From: an uncultured Rhodospirillales bacterium
Lineage (GTDB): Bacteria > Pseudomonadota > Alphaproteobacteria > Azospirillales > Azospirillaceae
DNA length: 64,000 nucleotides
Direction of reading: 5' to 3'
NCBI GenBank assembly: GCA_903927615.1
Contig: CAIYNU010000006.1
Span: forward strand, 152,922-216,921
Shown piece after piece: positions 25,254 through 34,501 of the stretch (position 1 is its first letter; every line of letters begins with the position of its first letter). The translations under genes were made by a program, and so were the position numbers. The notes beneath the pieces were generated by a model. That model saw only the letters and a list, made by a program, of their open reading frames with translations, ran no database searches and was not told where the DNA came from.

Positions 25254-26300
25254 TCAATGGCCACCCGCCAGATTGCCCATCTGGAACACCGGCAGGAACG
25301 CCGCCACCATCATGCCGGCGGTGGCCAGACCGACGAAGATGGTCAGGATCGGGTTGATCAACTGGGTGATCTGGTCCAGCCGGTCCTGAAGCAGACTGTC
25401 GAAGTAATCCGCCGACGACATCAGCAGTTCGTCCAGGGAGCCGGCCTCTTCGCCCGCCGCGATCATCTGCACCACGATGCCGTGGAAGACGTGATGATCC
25501 CGGAAGCTGACCGACAGGCCGCGCCCCCGCTCCACATCTTCGGCGATGTTGTAGATGGTTTCGCGGACGAACACGTTGCCGCAGGTGTCGGCGGCCAGCC
25601 GCAAGGCCGCCAGCACCGCCACCTCGTTTTCCACCTGGACCGCCAGGGTCCGCAGGAAGCGCGCCAGCGCCGCCATGCGCCACAACGGCCCCAGCAACGG
25701 CAACTTCAGCTTGTATTGGTCGAAGATCGCATTGCCGTCGGGCGTGCGCACCCAGGCCTGAAAGCTGAGGATCAGGGCCACCAGGGAGCCGACGATCCAG
25801 GTCCAGTTGGCGCCCCAATAGGCGCCCATGTCGAGCAGAAACTGCGTCGGCGCCGGCAACGCCTTGTGCAGATTATTAAAAATCGACTGGAAGCGCGGCA
25901 GGATGCCGAACACCATGCCGTTGAAGATGCCGAAAAAGGCGATCAAGACAATCATCGGATAGGTGACGGCCGAACGGACCTTGCGCTCGGTGTCGTGAAT
26001 GACCTTGAGGTAATGGGCGATTTCGGTCAACGAACCGGCCAGCCGGGCCGATTCCATGCCGGCCCGCACCACATTGACATAGACGCTGTCGAACATGCGC
26101 GGATGCATGGCCATGGCGTCGGCCATGTCCACGCCATGCTGCACCTCTTCCGAGATGCTTTCGATGGCGGCGCGCAATTTCTTCTGGGGCGTTTCCGCGG
26201 CCAGATTGTCGAGAACATCGACCAGCGGCAACTTGCTGCGCAACATCGAAGCAAATTGCTGGGTAAAGATCATCATGTGGACGCGAGAGACGCCGGCCAT
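25254..26300 (-). CDS. GspF/PilC-type inner-membrane platform protein
   Basis: About 348 residues with the two-domain T2SSF fold. An N-terminal helical half (FTQQFASMLRSKLPLVDVLD) leads to membrane helices near TYPMIVLIAFFGIF. The second half repeats the pattern (RFLRTLAVQVENEVAVLAAL) and ends in a helix with LINPILTIFVGLATAGMMVA. The MIAAGEEAGSLDELL motif is a family signature. Start ATG 26300 lies one base after the ATPase stop; a longer ATG/GTG reading to 26315 is possible. Slightly shorter than the usual 400 residues, with most of the N-terminal extension missing. Confidence 0.93.
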   Translation of the reverse strand: MAGVSRVHMMIFTQQFASMLRSKLPLVDVLDNLAAETPQKKLRAAIESISEEVQHGVDMADAMAMHPRMFDSVYVNVVRAGMESARLAGSLTEIAHYLKVIHDTERKVRSAVTYPMIVLIAFFGIFNGMVFGILPRFQSIFNNLHKALPAPTQFLLDMGAYWGANWTWIVGSLVALILSFQAWVRTPDGNAIFDQYKLKLPLLGPLWRMAALARFLRTLAVQVENEVAVLAALRLAADTCGNVFVRETIYNIAEDVERGRGLSVSFRDHHVFHGIVVQMIAAGEEAGSLDELLMSSADYFDSLLQDRLDQITQLINPILTIFVGLATAGMMVAAFLPVFQMGNLAGGH

Positions 26301-26301
26301 G

Positions 26302-28863
26302 TCAGTAGGCCTCACCCAGGACGCGAACGACTTCGGAATGGGTGGTCATGCCCTCGTCGATCAGCATCAGGCCGTGGCCGATCAGCGTGGTCATGCCCCG
26401 GTCCCGCGCCCGGCGCCGCATCACGTTGGCGTCGAAGGTGGGCGAGACGATTTCGGCGCGGGCCTCCTGATCGACCTCGAAAATCTCGAACACCGCCTGC
26501 CGGCCCTGATACCCGGTGTTCCGGCAGTGAACGCAGCCGCGGCCGCTGACATAGGTCAGATCGGGATCGACGATGACGCCCAGGGAGGCCAGGCGTTCAT
26601 CGGAAATGGCGTCATTGTGCAACCGCTCCAGCACCGACTGCCCCTCCTCGGGCGCCTGGCAGTGCTTGCAGATGCGCCGCACCAGTCGCTGGGCGATACA
26701 CAACGACACCGAGTTCGCCACCAGGAAGGGTTCGACCCCCATATCGATCAGACGCGGGATCACGCCCACCGCGTCGTTGGTGTGGATGGTCGAAAACACG
26801 ATGTGACCGGTCAACGCCGCCTGGATCGCCATGCCCGCGGTTTCGCCGTCCCGACACTCGCCGACCATGATCACGTCCGGGTCCTGGCGCAGAATGGTGC
26901 GCAGACCCGAGGCGAAGGTCAGCCCGATCTTTTCGTTGACCTGCATCTGGTGGACGCCCTTCAGCCGGTATTCCACCGGGTCTTCCACCGTCAGCACGTT
27001 CTTGGTCTTTTTGTCGATGTAACTGAGGCAGGAATAGAGCGTGGTGGTCTTGCCCGAACCGGTCGGCCCGCTGATCATCACCAGCCCGAACGGCGCGTCG
27101 AGCTTGTCATAGAGCAGCCGCAAATCCCGGGAGATCATGCCCAGATGCTCGGGCGAAGGCCGCAGGGCGTTCTTGTCGAGAAGACGCATCACGATCTTCT
27201 CGCCGTAAATGGTCGGGTAGGACGAAACGCGGACGTCGATGGCGTTTTCCCGGATCAGGGTGCCGATGCGGCCGTCCTGGGGCCGGCGCTTTTCGGCCAC
27301 GTCCATACCCGAGAGAATCTTGATACGCGAAATGATCTCCGGGTGCATGGGGGCCGGCAGCGTCGTCAATTCGTGCAGGATGCCGTCGACCCGGTTGCGC
27401 ACCAGCAGGAAATCTTCGGTGGGTTCGATATGGATGTCGGAAGCGCCCTCGAAAAACGACTTTTGCAGGAAGTAGTTGACGATCTTGGGGACCTCGACGC
27501 TTTCGACCTTGAGCTGCACTTCGCGTTCGGTTTCGCTGTCAAGGTTGATGACCAGCACCGCGGCGCTGCTGTCATCGTCGTCGGTCCGATTCTTCATCCG
27601 TTGCAGGGCCGCCTGAAACACCGTCGGCAGCACCAGGACCTTGCGCACCGTCGCGACATTGGCGCTGGCCGCGATCCAATCGGCCATGACCACATCATAA
27701 GGATCGATGGTGGCGATCTGGATCACGCCGGGATCGGTGCTGCGCAGCAGCACGGCGCCAAGGGTGCCGGCCTGGGCAAAGGTCAGCCACTTTTCCTCAA
27801 TCGCCTGCTCCATCAGGTACTTTTCATCTTCGATCAGCGGAATGGCCAGGGCCTTCGACACGTGATCGTAGATTTCCTTGTGCGCCTTGATGGTGGGGTC
27901 GGTGGCCAGGACCCGGAAAAAGGTCTTGCCGGTTTCCGCCGCCTGCCGGCACAGGGCGGTCAGGCGCGCTTCCTCCCGGAACACGTCCACCGCCAGGTCC
28001 AGGGCGATGCCGCGGAAGCCCGCCTCGTGCAACTCGTGCCGCCGGTTGGCCCGGCTGGAGGTTGCGGTGGCCGGACGCGGCGGCGGCGGCGGTGACGGCG
28101 CCTTGGCCCGGGGCGGCTCCTTGCGCGGAACGGTGACGGTCCGCTCCGCGGCCTTCGCCGGTGGCGTGTGGGTCGGCGCATGGGTGTGAACCACGGCGGT
28201 CCGGTCGCTGCCGGCCTCGTCGGCCAGCATCGTGTGCTCGGCCGAGTCGTAGGACGGCGCCCGGCCTTGGGGCGGCCTGGTTTGGGACATCATGTCTTGG
28301 GGCGACACGATCATCGTCGTTTCGATGCCCGGCGCCTCGATGCCCGACGCCTCGGCCGCCCCGGCGCCCGGCGTAAAGAGAACGGTCGAAGCGCCGCCAT
28401 CGGCCGGCGCGCCAAACAGCACCGTTCCCCCTTCGACGGCACCCTCGCCAAAGGTGGCCTGGGTGTATTCCGGCATCAGGGCGCCGGCCTCCGCCGAGGC
28501 CCCGGTGTAATCAAACCGGACCATCAGCGACGTGAGGCCCATGGAGACCTTCTGACCGTCCAGCAAGGGAATCAGGGTATCGGAGATCAACTCGTCGTTG
28601 ACCCGGGTCCCGTTGGAGCTGAGGAGATCCCGAATGGTCCAGCCACCTGCGGCGCGATCGACCACAATCTCGCAATGGCGTCGCGAGACATGACGGTCCG
28701 GGAGCGGCAGATCCACCGAAGTCCCCAATTGGGCTTCGCGACGGCCGATGACGTAGCGGTCACGGCGATGGTCCAGCACGACGTCCCGTTCCTCACCATC
28801 GGCTTGGATGATCGAAAGATGGATGTCGGGAACCTGAAGGGGGGCGTTGATCATGCTCGACAT
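26302..28863 (-). CDS. FHA-domain-fused GspE/PilB/MshE-type assembly ATPase
   Basis: 853 residues. Residues 30-105 form an FHA domain (RYVIGRREAQ, VSRRHCEIVVD, SSNGTRVND), which normally binds phosphothreonine. After a Pro/Ala-rich linker comes an MshEN/GspE-N-like region (residues 280-430). The ATPase follows, with DIHIEPTEDF, Walker A GPTGSGKTTTLYS (about residue 598), Walker B-like DPDVIMVGECRDGE, STIHTNDAVGV, and a four-cysteine zinc site (CKHCQ, CVHCR). This is the motor for pilin polymerisation. A kinase gene lies directly upstream, so phospho-control is suggested. The linker has a 15-bp duplication (28322-28351). Confidence 0.93.
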   Translation of the reverse strand: MSSMINAPLQVPDIHLSIIQADGEERDVVLDHRRDRYVIGRREAQLGTSVDLPLPDRHVSRRHCEIVVDRAAGGWTIRDLLSSNGTRVNDELISDTLIPLLDGQKVSMGLTSLMVRFDYTGASAEAGALMPEYTQATFGEGAVEGGTVLFGAPADGGASTVLFTPGAGAAEASGIEAPGIETTMIVSPQDMMSQTRPPQGRAPSYDSAEHTMLADEAGSDRTAVVHTHAPTHTPPAKAAERTVTVPRKEPPRAKAPSPPPPPRPATATSSRANRRHELHEAGFRGIALDLAVDVFREEARLTALCRQAAETGKTFFRVLATDPTIKAHKEIYDHVSKALAIPLIEDEKYLMEQAIEEKWLTFAQAGTLGAVLLRSTDPGVIQIATIDPYDVVMADWIAASANVATVRKVLVLPTVFQAALQRMKNRTDDDDSSAAVLVINLDSETEREVQLKVESVEVPKIVNYFLQKSFFEGASDIHIEPTEDFLLVRNRVDGILHELTTLPAPMHPEIISRIKILSGMDVAEKRRPQDGRIGTLIRENAIDVRVSSYPTIYGEKIVMRLLDKNALRPSPEHLGMISRDLRLLYDKLDAPFGLVMISGPTGSGKTTTLYSCLSYIDKKTKNVLTVEDPVEYRLKGVHQMQVNEKIGLTFASGLRTILRQDPDVIMVGECRDGETAGMAIQAALTGHIVFSTIHTNDAVGVIPRLIDMGVEPFLVANSVSLCIAQRLVRRICKHCQAPEEGQSVLERLHNDAISDERLASLGVIVDPDLTYVSGRGCVHCRNTGYQGRQAVFEIFEVDQEARAEIVSPTFDANVMRRRARDRGMTTLIGHGLMLIDEGMTTHSEVVRVLGEAY
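28322..28351. repeat. Tandem repeat, 15-bp unit x2, in coding sequence
   Basis: TCGATGCCCGGCGCC is followed by TCGATGCCCGACGCC. It duplicates GIEA-type residues in the linker between the FHA and ATPase parts, without changing the frame. Confidence 0.75.
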
Positions 28864-28893
28864 CCGTTTCAGGGCGCGTGGCGTTAAGGGTGC

Positions 28894-30531
28894 TTAGCGG
28901 TAAACGAGGCGAAAGCCGATGTCATTGCGCGATTCGGTCGGTGGCGCGGAAGAGCGGAAGGCGCAACGTCCCTGCACGGAGAATGACTGGAAGCTGCCAC
29001 CGCGCAAAACCCGGTGGGCCTTGGGATTGACGTTTTTGGGATCGTTAACCGGATTGAGTGTTCCCTGCTGAATATTCGTATAGAATTTTTCTTCGTAAAC
29101 GTCCAGACACCATTCCCAAACATTCCCACACATATCATAGATTTCAAAGCGATTGCTACCTTCGGGATAGGCCCCGACGATACTGGTCGTTCTGGAAATG
29201 TTATTGATATTGGCGCGAACCGGAGATGGAGGATCGTCGCCCCAAGGATAATCAATCAGTTTTTGTCCGGCCCGGGCCGCATATTCCCATTGCGCTTCGG
29301 ATGGTAAAGTTCCTCCCGCCCAGCGCGCGAACTGCATGGCCTCATCGAAGGTAACGCCAACCACCGGATGGTTGGGAGCCCCAAACGCCGGATGGTCGTG
29401 CAACGGCGGTTTGCGCCGCCCGGTGCTTTCGGCATACTCAATATATTCCCGGTTGGTGACCGGCATGCGATCGATGCGGAATGGGTTGAGAATGATCTTC
29501 CGGGTCGGCAGTTCGTTGGCGTTGACGCCCTTGGCCCCGGCCTTGGCCCCCAACAGATAGTCGCCCCCCGGCAGTTCCACCGCCTTGGACGAACGGAACC
29601 CCTGCCCACCCGCGCCGACGATCTCCAAACTGTCCGGCGGATAGAGCAGGTCCTTCGGCTTGGTCAGCACCGTCACCAGATCGTCGGCGGACTGGATGCG
29701 ACGCTCCGGCTCGTAGGCCGTCAATTGCAGGATGACCCGGTCGAAGGGCGGCCGCACCGCCGCATTGAAGTCGCTGGGCGGCTGAATCTCGTGAAGGGGG
29801 ATGCGGGGCGGCTTGCGGGTCTTCAGAATGTCCTTGAGCGAATGGGGCGGAATCCGACCCGTGAACAGCTCATAGGCCAGAATGCCCAGGGCGAACAAAT
29901 CCGCCCGCCGATCGACCTTATCCGGCGCCTCGTACTGCTCGGGCGCCATGTATTTCGGGGTGAAGGCCTGGGCGGTGGTGCGATCGGTCTTGTCGCCGAT
30001 CACCGAAAACCCGAAGTCCATAATGACCGGCTTACGGATATCCCCTTCACGCAGAAAAATATTTTGCGGCTTCAGGTCCCGATGAACGATGCCGGGAAAA
30101 TCACTGGTCGGGGTGTGCGCGTAAGACAGCGCCTCGGCGATTTTGCGCAATAATTCCAGTCGTATTTCAGCGGTATCCAGCAGGTCATCGAGATGGTTGT
30201 TCATCCAATCCCGAAGTTCCAAGCCGTTGATCAAGTCCATGACGGTCCCGAACCCTTCGGGACCGTCGTAAAGATCGTGGATCGCGCAGATATTCTGGTG
30301 GCGAAGCCGGCGCGAAATCAAAACTTCGGTGCGCAGGCTTTGCTTCATTAACTCCCGATTGCTTTCGCTGCTCAGGATCTCAGGCTTCAGGATTTTGATC
30401 GCAACGTCATAGTTCAGTTCGGTGTCACGCACCCGATACACATTGGCGGTGCCGCCCTTGCCCAGCATCCGCCAGTCCGAATAGCGGCTGGGTCCGGCTG
30501 CCGGGGTCTTTGTCTGGTTCATCACCGACAT
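28894..30531 (-). CDS. Ser/Thr protein kinase fused to an FGE-sulfatase (SUMF1-like) domain
   Basis: 545 residues. Residues 15-290 are a Hanks-type kinase: glycine loop LGKGGTANVYRV, VAIKIL (Lys46), HRDLKPQNIF (about 150), MDFGFS, and MAPEQYE. Residues 320-545 are an FGE-sulfatase/C-type-lectin-like fold (MPVTNREYIEY, LPSEAQWEYAARAG, CGNVWEWCLDVY, HRVLRGGSFQS, NDIGFRLVYR). No transmembrane helix is evident, so it is probably cytoplasmic. Its most likely partner is the FHA domain of the ATPase encoded 30 bp downstream. True FGE catalysis needs two cysteines that I cannot confirm; the domain may simply bind a ligand. Confidence 0.92.
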   Translation of the reverse strand: MSVMNQTKTPAAGPSRYSDWRMLGKGGTANVYRVRDTELNYDVAIKILKPEILSSESNRELMKQSLRTEVLISRRLRHQNICAIHDLYDGPEGFGTVMDLINGLELRDWMNNHLDDLLDTAEIRLELLRKIAEALSYAHTPTSDFPGIVHRDLKPQNIFLREGDIRKPVIMDFGFSVIGDKTDRTTAQAFTPKYMAPEQYEAPDKVDRRADLFALGILAYELFTGRIPPHSLKDILKTRKPPRIPLHEIQPPSDFNAAVRPPFDRVILQLTAYEPERRIQSADDLVTVLTKPKDLLYPPDSLEIVGAGGQGFRSSKAVELPGGDYLLGAKAGAKGVNANELPTRKIILNPFRIDRMPVTNREYIEYAESTGRRKPPLHDHPAFGAPNHPVVGVTFDEAMQFARWAGGTLPSEAQWEYAARAGQKLIDYPWGDDPPSPVRANINNISRTTSIVGAYPEGSNRFEIYDMCGNVWEWCLDVYEEKFYTNIQQGTLNPVNDPKNVNPKAHRVLRGGSFQSFSVQGRCAFRSSAPPTESRNDIGFRLVYR

Positions 30532-30581
30532 GTCACAATCCCAGACCGAGGCAAGGCCGAAACCCGTTTTCCGTACCGCGT

Positions 30582-31241
30582 TCAGCTACCGACTATGGCG
30601 CTCATCAGAACCCGAGACCCTTCCGGCGTGTCACCGTAACGGTACTCCATCCGGACGTAATTCTTGGTCGCCGGCGCATACCACCACCGCTCATAGGCGG
30701 TCCAATCGCTGGTCAGGCTGCGCTTGCGCATGACGATGACGAAGGTGTCGAAGGTGCCGGCGGGGACCGTGATCCGCTCCCGGTTTTCAATCACCCACGA
30801 CGTTTGATGTCGCACCAGTTCCTTGTCGCGCAAGTACTCTTCGATGTAGACCATCGGCTGGCCGAGCGGGGCCTTGTAAAACACCGCGTCCGGATTCTCG
30901 GAGCGGAACACCACCTGCCGGGTCGTGCCCTCCTGCTGGGAGGTCTGACGGAAGAAGCCGTTGTTGATGAACCATTCGCCGGGAACATCAAGCCGTTCGA
31001 ACTTCGTCAGCGCGTCTTTGGCCTCGGCCACCCGCACCGCGTAACCGTCGCTGTAGCGCCATTCGTCACCAACCCGCCACTGCGGCTTGGCCAACACCAG
31101 GCTTTCCAGCGAGTTGGTCGCTTTCGGCGCGGCAGGCAAAGTCGGCATTGAACCGATCGAAGGCGACGACGGCTCGGGCGTGCTGCATGCAGAAAGAACC
31201 AGCATACCTGTCAGGATAACCCCAAGAGTCCGCGCTTTCAT
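30582..31241 (-). CDS. Lipoprotein of the pilus locus
   Basis: 219 residues from ATG 31241. The signal peptide ends in a lipobox (MLVLSAC, lipidated on Cys20), so it is anchored in a membrane, probably the outer one. The mature part has PQWRVGDEWRYSDGYAVRV, VPAGTFDTFVIVMRK and WWYAPATKNYVRMEYRYG, a beta-rich repeating pattern seen in unnamed lipoproteins, some of which are LolA/LppX-like. I do not recognise a named family. Position between the secretin and the kinase genes suggests a pilotin or outer-membrane accessory role, by context only. Confidence 0.72.
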   Translation of the reverse strand: MKARTLGVILTGMLVLSACSTPEPSSPSIGSMPTLPAAPKATNSLESLVLAKPQWRVGDEWRYSDGYAVRVAEAKDALTKFERLDVPGEWFINNGFFRQTSQQEGTTRQVVFRSENPDAVFYKAPLGQPMVYIEEYLRDKELVRHQTSWVIENRERITVPAGTFDTFVIVMRKRSLTSDWTAYERWWYAPATKNYVRMEYRYGDTPEGSRVLMSAIVGS

Positions 31242-31358
31242 TGTTCCTCCTCGTTCGGCGCAAATATCATCCGGCCTGGCCCGATAAATCGAGACAACGA
31301 TCGACGACGGTGGCCGCTGCTCCGACATCGCTGGTGGTACGCTTATCCGTCAAACCGA

Positions 31359-31826
31359 TCACAAACCCACAAGTGCCAGCAAACCCACAGACTGACCGGA
31401 CAGCCGTTCCCACGAGCCCTCGGCGTGGCCCCCTTCCTTGGGGAACCCACTCACATCCCCGACCGCGTAGGTATAGAGTAACGGGGCTTGCCCCGCCCGC
31501 ATCGCGGCGTCGCTGGTCATGGCCCGAAGAACCAGGGTATGGGTCTTATCCGAGTATGCGTCATAGACAAAATTCGCGGCGGCGTCCTTCAGCGGGACCC
31601 CCAAGGTCCCGCTGATGATGCCCTGTTGGTTGGTCCGAAAATAGACGACGTTCCCATTGGGTTCGAACGCTTTCAGGCGCTCGGCCTGTACGATCTGGTC
31701 CATGGCGGCGGATGCGGCAGTCTTCGCCGTAGCCACTTGGGCTTGATAGTAGAAGGGGTAAGCGACCGCGACCGCGACCGCGAGACACCCGATCAACCAA
31801 TTCAATGACGCAACCAACCGCAGCAT
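31359..31826 (-). CDS. Small membrane-anchored protein of the pilus locus, unknown family
   Basis: 155 residues. One N-terminal hydrophobic segment (LIGCLAVAVAVAYPFYYQA) is followed by a helix-like stretch (ATAKTAASAAMDQIVQAE) and a beta-rich C-terminal domain. The layout resembles a minor pilin without the class III signal, or a PilP-type accessory protein. The VAVAVA run comes from a short 6-bp repeat. It starts at ATG 31826, 32 bp after the secretin gene. I do not assign a function. Confidence 0.6.
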   Translation of the reverse strand: MLRLVASLNWLIGCLAVAVAVAYPFYYQAQVATAKTAASAAMDQIVQAERLKAFEPNGNVVYFRTNQQGIISGTLGVPLKDAAANFVYDAYSDKTHTLVLRAMTSDAAMRAGQAPLLYTYAVGDVSGFPKEGGHAEGSWERLSGQSVGLLALVGL

Positions 31827-31858
31827 GACCGCTCTCCCCCACTCAGTCGCCCGCCCCT

Positions 31859-33898
31859 TTATTCATCGTCGTGGACGGCCTTGGGAGCGAGATCCAACAA
31901 CCGGCTCTTGTTCCGGACGCCATCGGCGATCCGATCGATATCGGCACGCTCGGCCTGAAGATAGCGCTTCTCGGCGACATCCTTGGAATACAGCGCGGCA
32001 CGCGGCACGATCTTCGGTGTGATGAAGAACATGGTTTCGGTATAGGCCCGATCCGAGGTGGTGCTTTTGAACAATTCACCCAGAACCGGAATGTCACCGA
32101 GCAGCGGCACCTGATTCTTGGCCTCTCCCCGATTGATATGGCTCAGACCGCCCATGATGAAGGTCGAACCGTCCGGGATGACCACCTGGGTCTGGATCTG
32201 CTCGCCGTTACGGGCCGCGCTGGCCGACGCACTGGTCGGAGCCGTGACCGCGGTTTGCTCGGCCTCGATCACCATGCGCACCATGTTCTCGCCGCCGGCG
32301 TCGTCATGCCGGAGCACCGAGGGGGTGATTTTGAGCGTGGTTCCGGCCGGCACGGTCATGAACCCGCCGGGCGTGTTGGCCGCCGCGGGAACCGGGACGA
32401 AGGTGGTGCCGTCGGTGCTGATCTTGGCGGCGACGTTGTCGATGGTGACCACCCGCGGCGAATCCACGATATGGCCCTGATTGTTTGACTCCAGCGCAGT
32501 CAACTGGGCGTTCAGGGTGGTATTGGCACCGCGGAAGATCAGCGACGCGAAGGTCCCCGCCCCGCTGCCGGCCCCGGCCAGATTCAGGGGCGACACATTG
32601 CCGGTGGTGTCATTCGGGGTGTTTGGGGGCACCGTGTAGAAGGAGTTCGTCGAGCGGGCGAGGGTTCCGATTGCACCACCCACCGCCTGCGAACCGACCA
32701 GGGCGGCATCATTGCCAAAGGTGACGCCCAAAGACCGCGAGAAACTTTGGGTGGTCTGGGCGATGATGGCCTCGATCTCCACCTGTTCCATCTGCTTGTC
32801 CAGTTTGGGCAGCAAACTTCTGACCTGTTCGATCTCGCCGGGGGTGCCGCGCACGATCACCGAATTGGTCCGAACGTCGGCGGAAAGGGTGCCGTGGAAG
32901 TCACTGGGGGGGCGCTGCTGGGGCGCCTGGGCCAAGGACGGACCACCGGCCATAAACCTCTCATTCACCGAAGGCGGTGTGCCGGGGCGATTCTGATCCG
33001 ATGCCGGAATCGGCGGCGTGATGAAAGGTGACCGGGATTCCCCGTTGTCGCCCTGGGCCGCCGCCTTGGCGGCGTTGGTGACGCCAAGCAGGTTGTTGAG
33101 TGTATCGATCACACCCGGAATGGTGACGCTTTCCCCCTGGAACTGAACCCGGGTCGGGCCGACGCTGGCATAGTGCAGCTTGAGGACTTCGACCTTGATG
33201 CTGTCCACGTCGGACTGCGCGCGCTGTTCCTGAGCCAGACGATAGGCGGCCTGCTGGGCTTCGGCCTGTCTCTTCATGGCCTCGGCCTGGGACAAGGCTG
33301 CGGTGCTGGCGGCCGCATAGTTGTCGGCTTCGGACTTGTCGCGCTCGGCCGCGGACGCTTCCAACCGGCTGATCAGATCCGCGAGGTTCTTAACCTGATC
33401 GGGTTTGCCCCTCAGCATGATCGTCTTGCTGGGCTGGTCGTAAATAATCGAAACGTCCTTATCGAGGTCGAAATGGTGGGCGGCGCTTTTGACGGCCTCG
33501 TCCGTGACGTTCTTGTTCTTAAGAGGAATAAAGGTCGTCTCGGTCACGCCTTTGGCTAAAATCGTGACGGTATGAGTTTCGTCATTATACTCATAATCAA
33601 GACCATTCTCTTCCATCAGCTTGTTGAAAGCCGCCAGCAACGGCATCGGGGTCGTCATAAAATCAAAGGTGACGGTCCCCTTCACGTCCGGGCGGAAGAA
33701 CGCGGAGAGCTTATCCGCGGCCAGCAGCTTGCGCAGAACATCACGAATATCTTCGTCGTGCGCGTTCTCCTGGAAGACTTCGGTCTTGCTCAAGGGGATT
33801 TCCATCGCCTTGGCCATCGGCGCCACAGCAACCAGAACCGCCGCCGACAGCAACACCCGGCGCATGGCGACACCGAAACACTCCGTAGCCTTTCGCAT
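31859..33898 (-). CDS. Outer-membrane secretin, MshL/PilQ/GspD family
   Basis: About 679 residues from ATG 33898 (AAAGGTG five bases upstream), with a signal peptide ending APMAKA. Residues 35-120 form an STN/secretin N-domain (LRKLLAADKLSAFFRPDV). A second N-domain and a coiled, Ala/Gln-rich region (EAMKRQAEAQQAAYRLAQ) follow, then a NolW-like domain (DVRTNSVIVRGTPGEIEQVR). The C-terminal secretin barrel has VPLLGDIPVLGELFKST and ETMFFITPKIV. It would form the ring through which the pilus or pseudopilus exits. The lipoprotein downstream may be its pilotin. Confidence 0.92.
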   Translation of the reverse strand: MRKATECFGVAMRRVLLSAAVLVAVAPMAKAMEIPLSKTEVFQENAHDEDIRDVLRKLLAADKLSAFFRPDVKGTVTFDFMTTPMPLLAAFNKLMEENGLDYEYNDETHTVTILAKGVTETTFIPLKNKNVTDEAVKSAAHHFDLDKDVSIIYDQPSKTIMLRGKPDQVKNLADLISRLEASAAERDKSEADNYAAASTAALSQAEAMKRQAEAQQAAYRLAQEQRAQSDVDSIKVEVLKLHYASVGPTRVQFQGESVTIPGVIDTLNNLLGVTNAAKAAAQGDNGESRSPFITPPIPASDQNRPGTPPSVNERFMAGGPSLAQAPQQRPPSDFHGTLSADVRTNSVIVRGTPGEIEQVRSLLPKLDKQMEQVEIEAIIAQTTQSFSRSLGVTFGNDAALVGSQAVGGAIGTLARSTNSFYTVPPNTPNDTTGNVSPLNLAGAGSGAGTFASLIFRGANTTLNAQLTALESNNQGHIVDSPRVVTIDNVAAKISTDGTTFVPVPAAANTPGGFMTVPAGTTLKITPSVLRHDDAGGENMVRMVIEAEQTAVTAPTSASASAARNGEQIQTQVVIPDGSTFIMGGLSHINRGEAKNQVPLLGDIPVLGELFKSTTSDRAYTETMFFITPKIVPRAALYSKDVAEKRYLQAERADIDRIADGVRNKSRLLDLAPKAVHDDE

Positions 33899-34501
33899 CC
33901 CGCACCTTTCGGCAAGCCTGTGGTCGTCTGACCCGGCGACAAACAAAGACACCACGGTCCAGTTGCGGGAGCGAAAAATCTCTCACCCGCAAAAGCCGTA
34001 CTGAGATGTCTTAACGCGAGGAGCAACCTCTTTCAATACACAATAAACCGCCGACCGCGCCTTTGATGACGAACCCTTCGAAGCTTGACTTGTTTGCCAC
34101 AAGCCGAACAACCAGTGAACGCAGATCCGACTGTTCTCAAGGGCAGAATTGAAACGTTCATGACGGCCAATAAACCGCCGGGAACCATGGTTTTTGAAAC
34201 AAGTCCAAGGCCTCGTCCCGGGTTTCGGGGCGATCAGATGGCGGCAAGTGGCTTCCGGGACCCGATGTCCGGATGAATCGAGGCCTAGCTTTGGGAGTCT
34301 GATCTGGCCATCACCGGCAAAGCGGAGGCGGTGAAATGTCCAAAGTTCCAGGGTCAGGAAATCTGGTGTTTCCGGAAGCGAAAAGAGGCCGTTGACGGCT
34401 GCGCCTGCCTGATCTTGACGGTCAGCCAGGGATGCTGCGGTCGGTGTCACCTTCGTTCAAGGCCGTCTGATCGGGGGCCGGGCACCGGTTCATTGTCGAT
34501 A
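33899..34501. other. 603-bp region without an assigned gene
   Basis: It separates the secretin from the prepilin peptidase. A minus-strand frame of 155 codons (33983-34450) and short plus-strand frames exist, but none shows a recognisable domain, signal sequence or good ribosome site. The secretin promoter is expected near its right side of the gene start. It could hold a decayed gene or insertion remnant. Confidence 0.4.

Noticed and set aside
28894-29250. Active diversity-generating retroelement
   Set aside because: No reverse transcriptase or template repeat was found in the window; only the FGE fold is suggestive.
33983-34450. Minus-strand frame of 155 codons between secretin and peptidase genes
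   Set aside because: No domain, no ribosome site, and mixed composition; listed only as an unassigned region.
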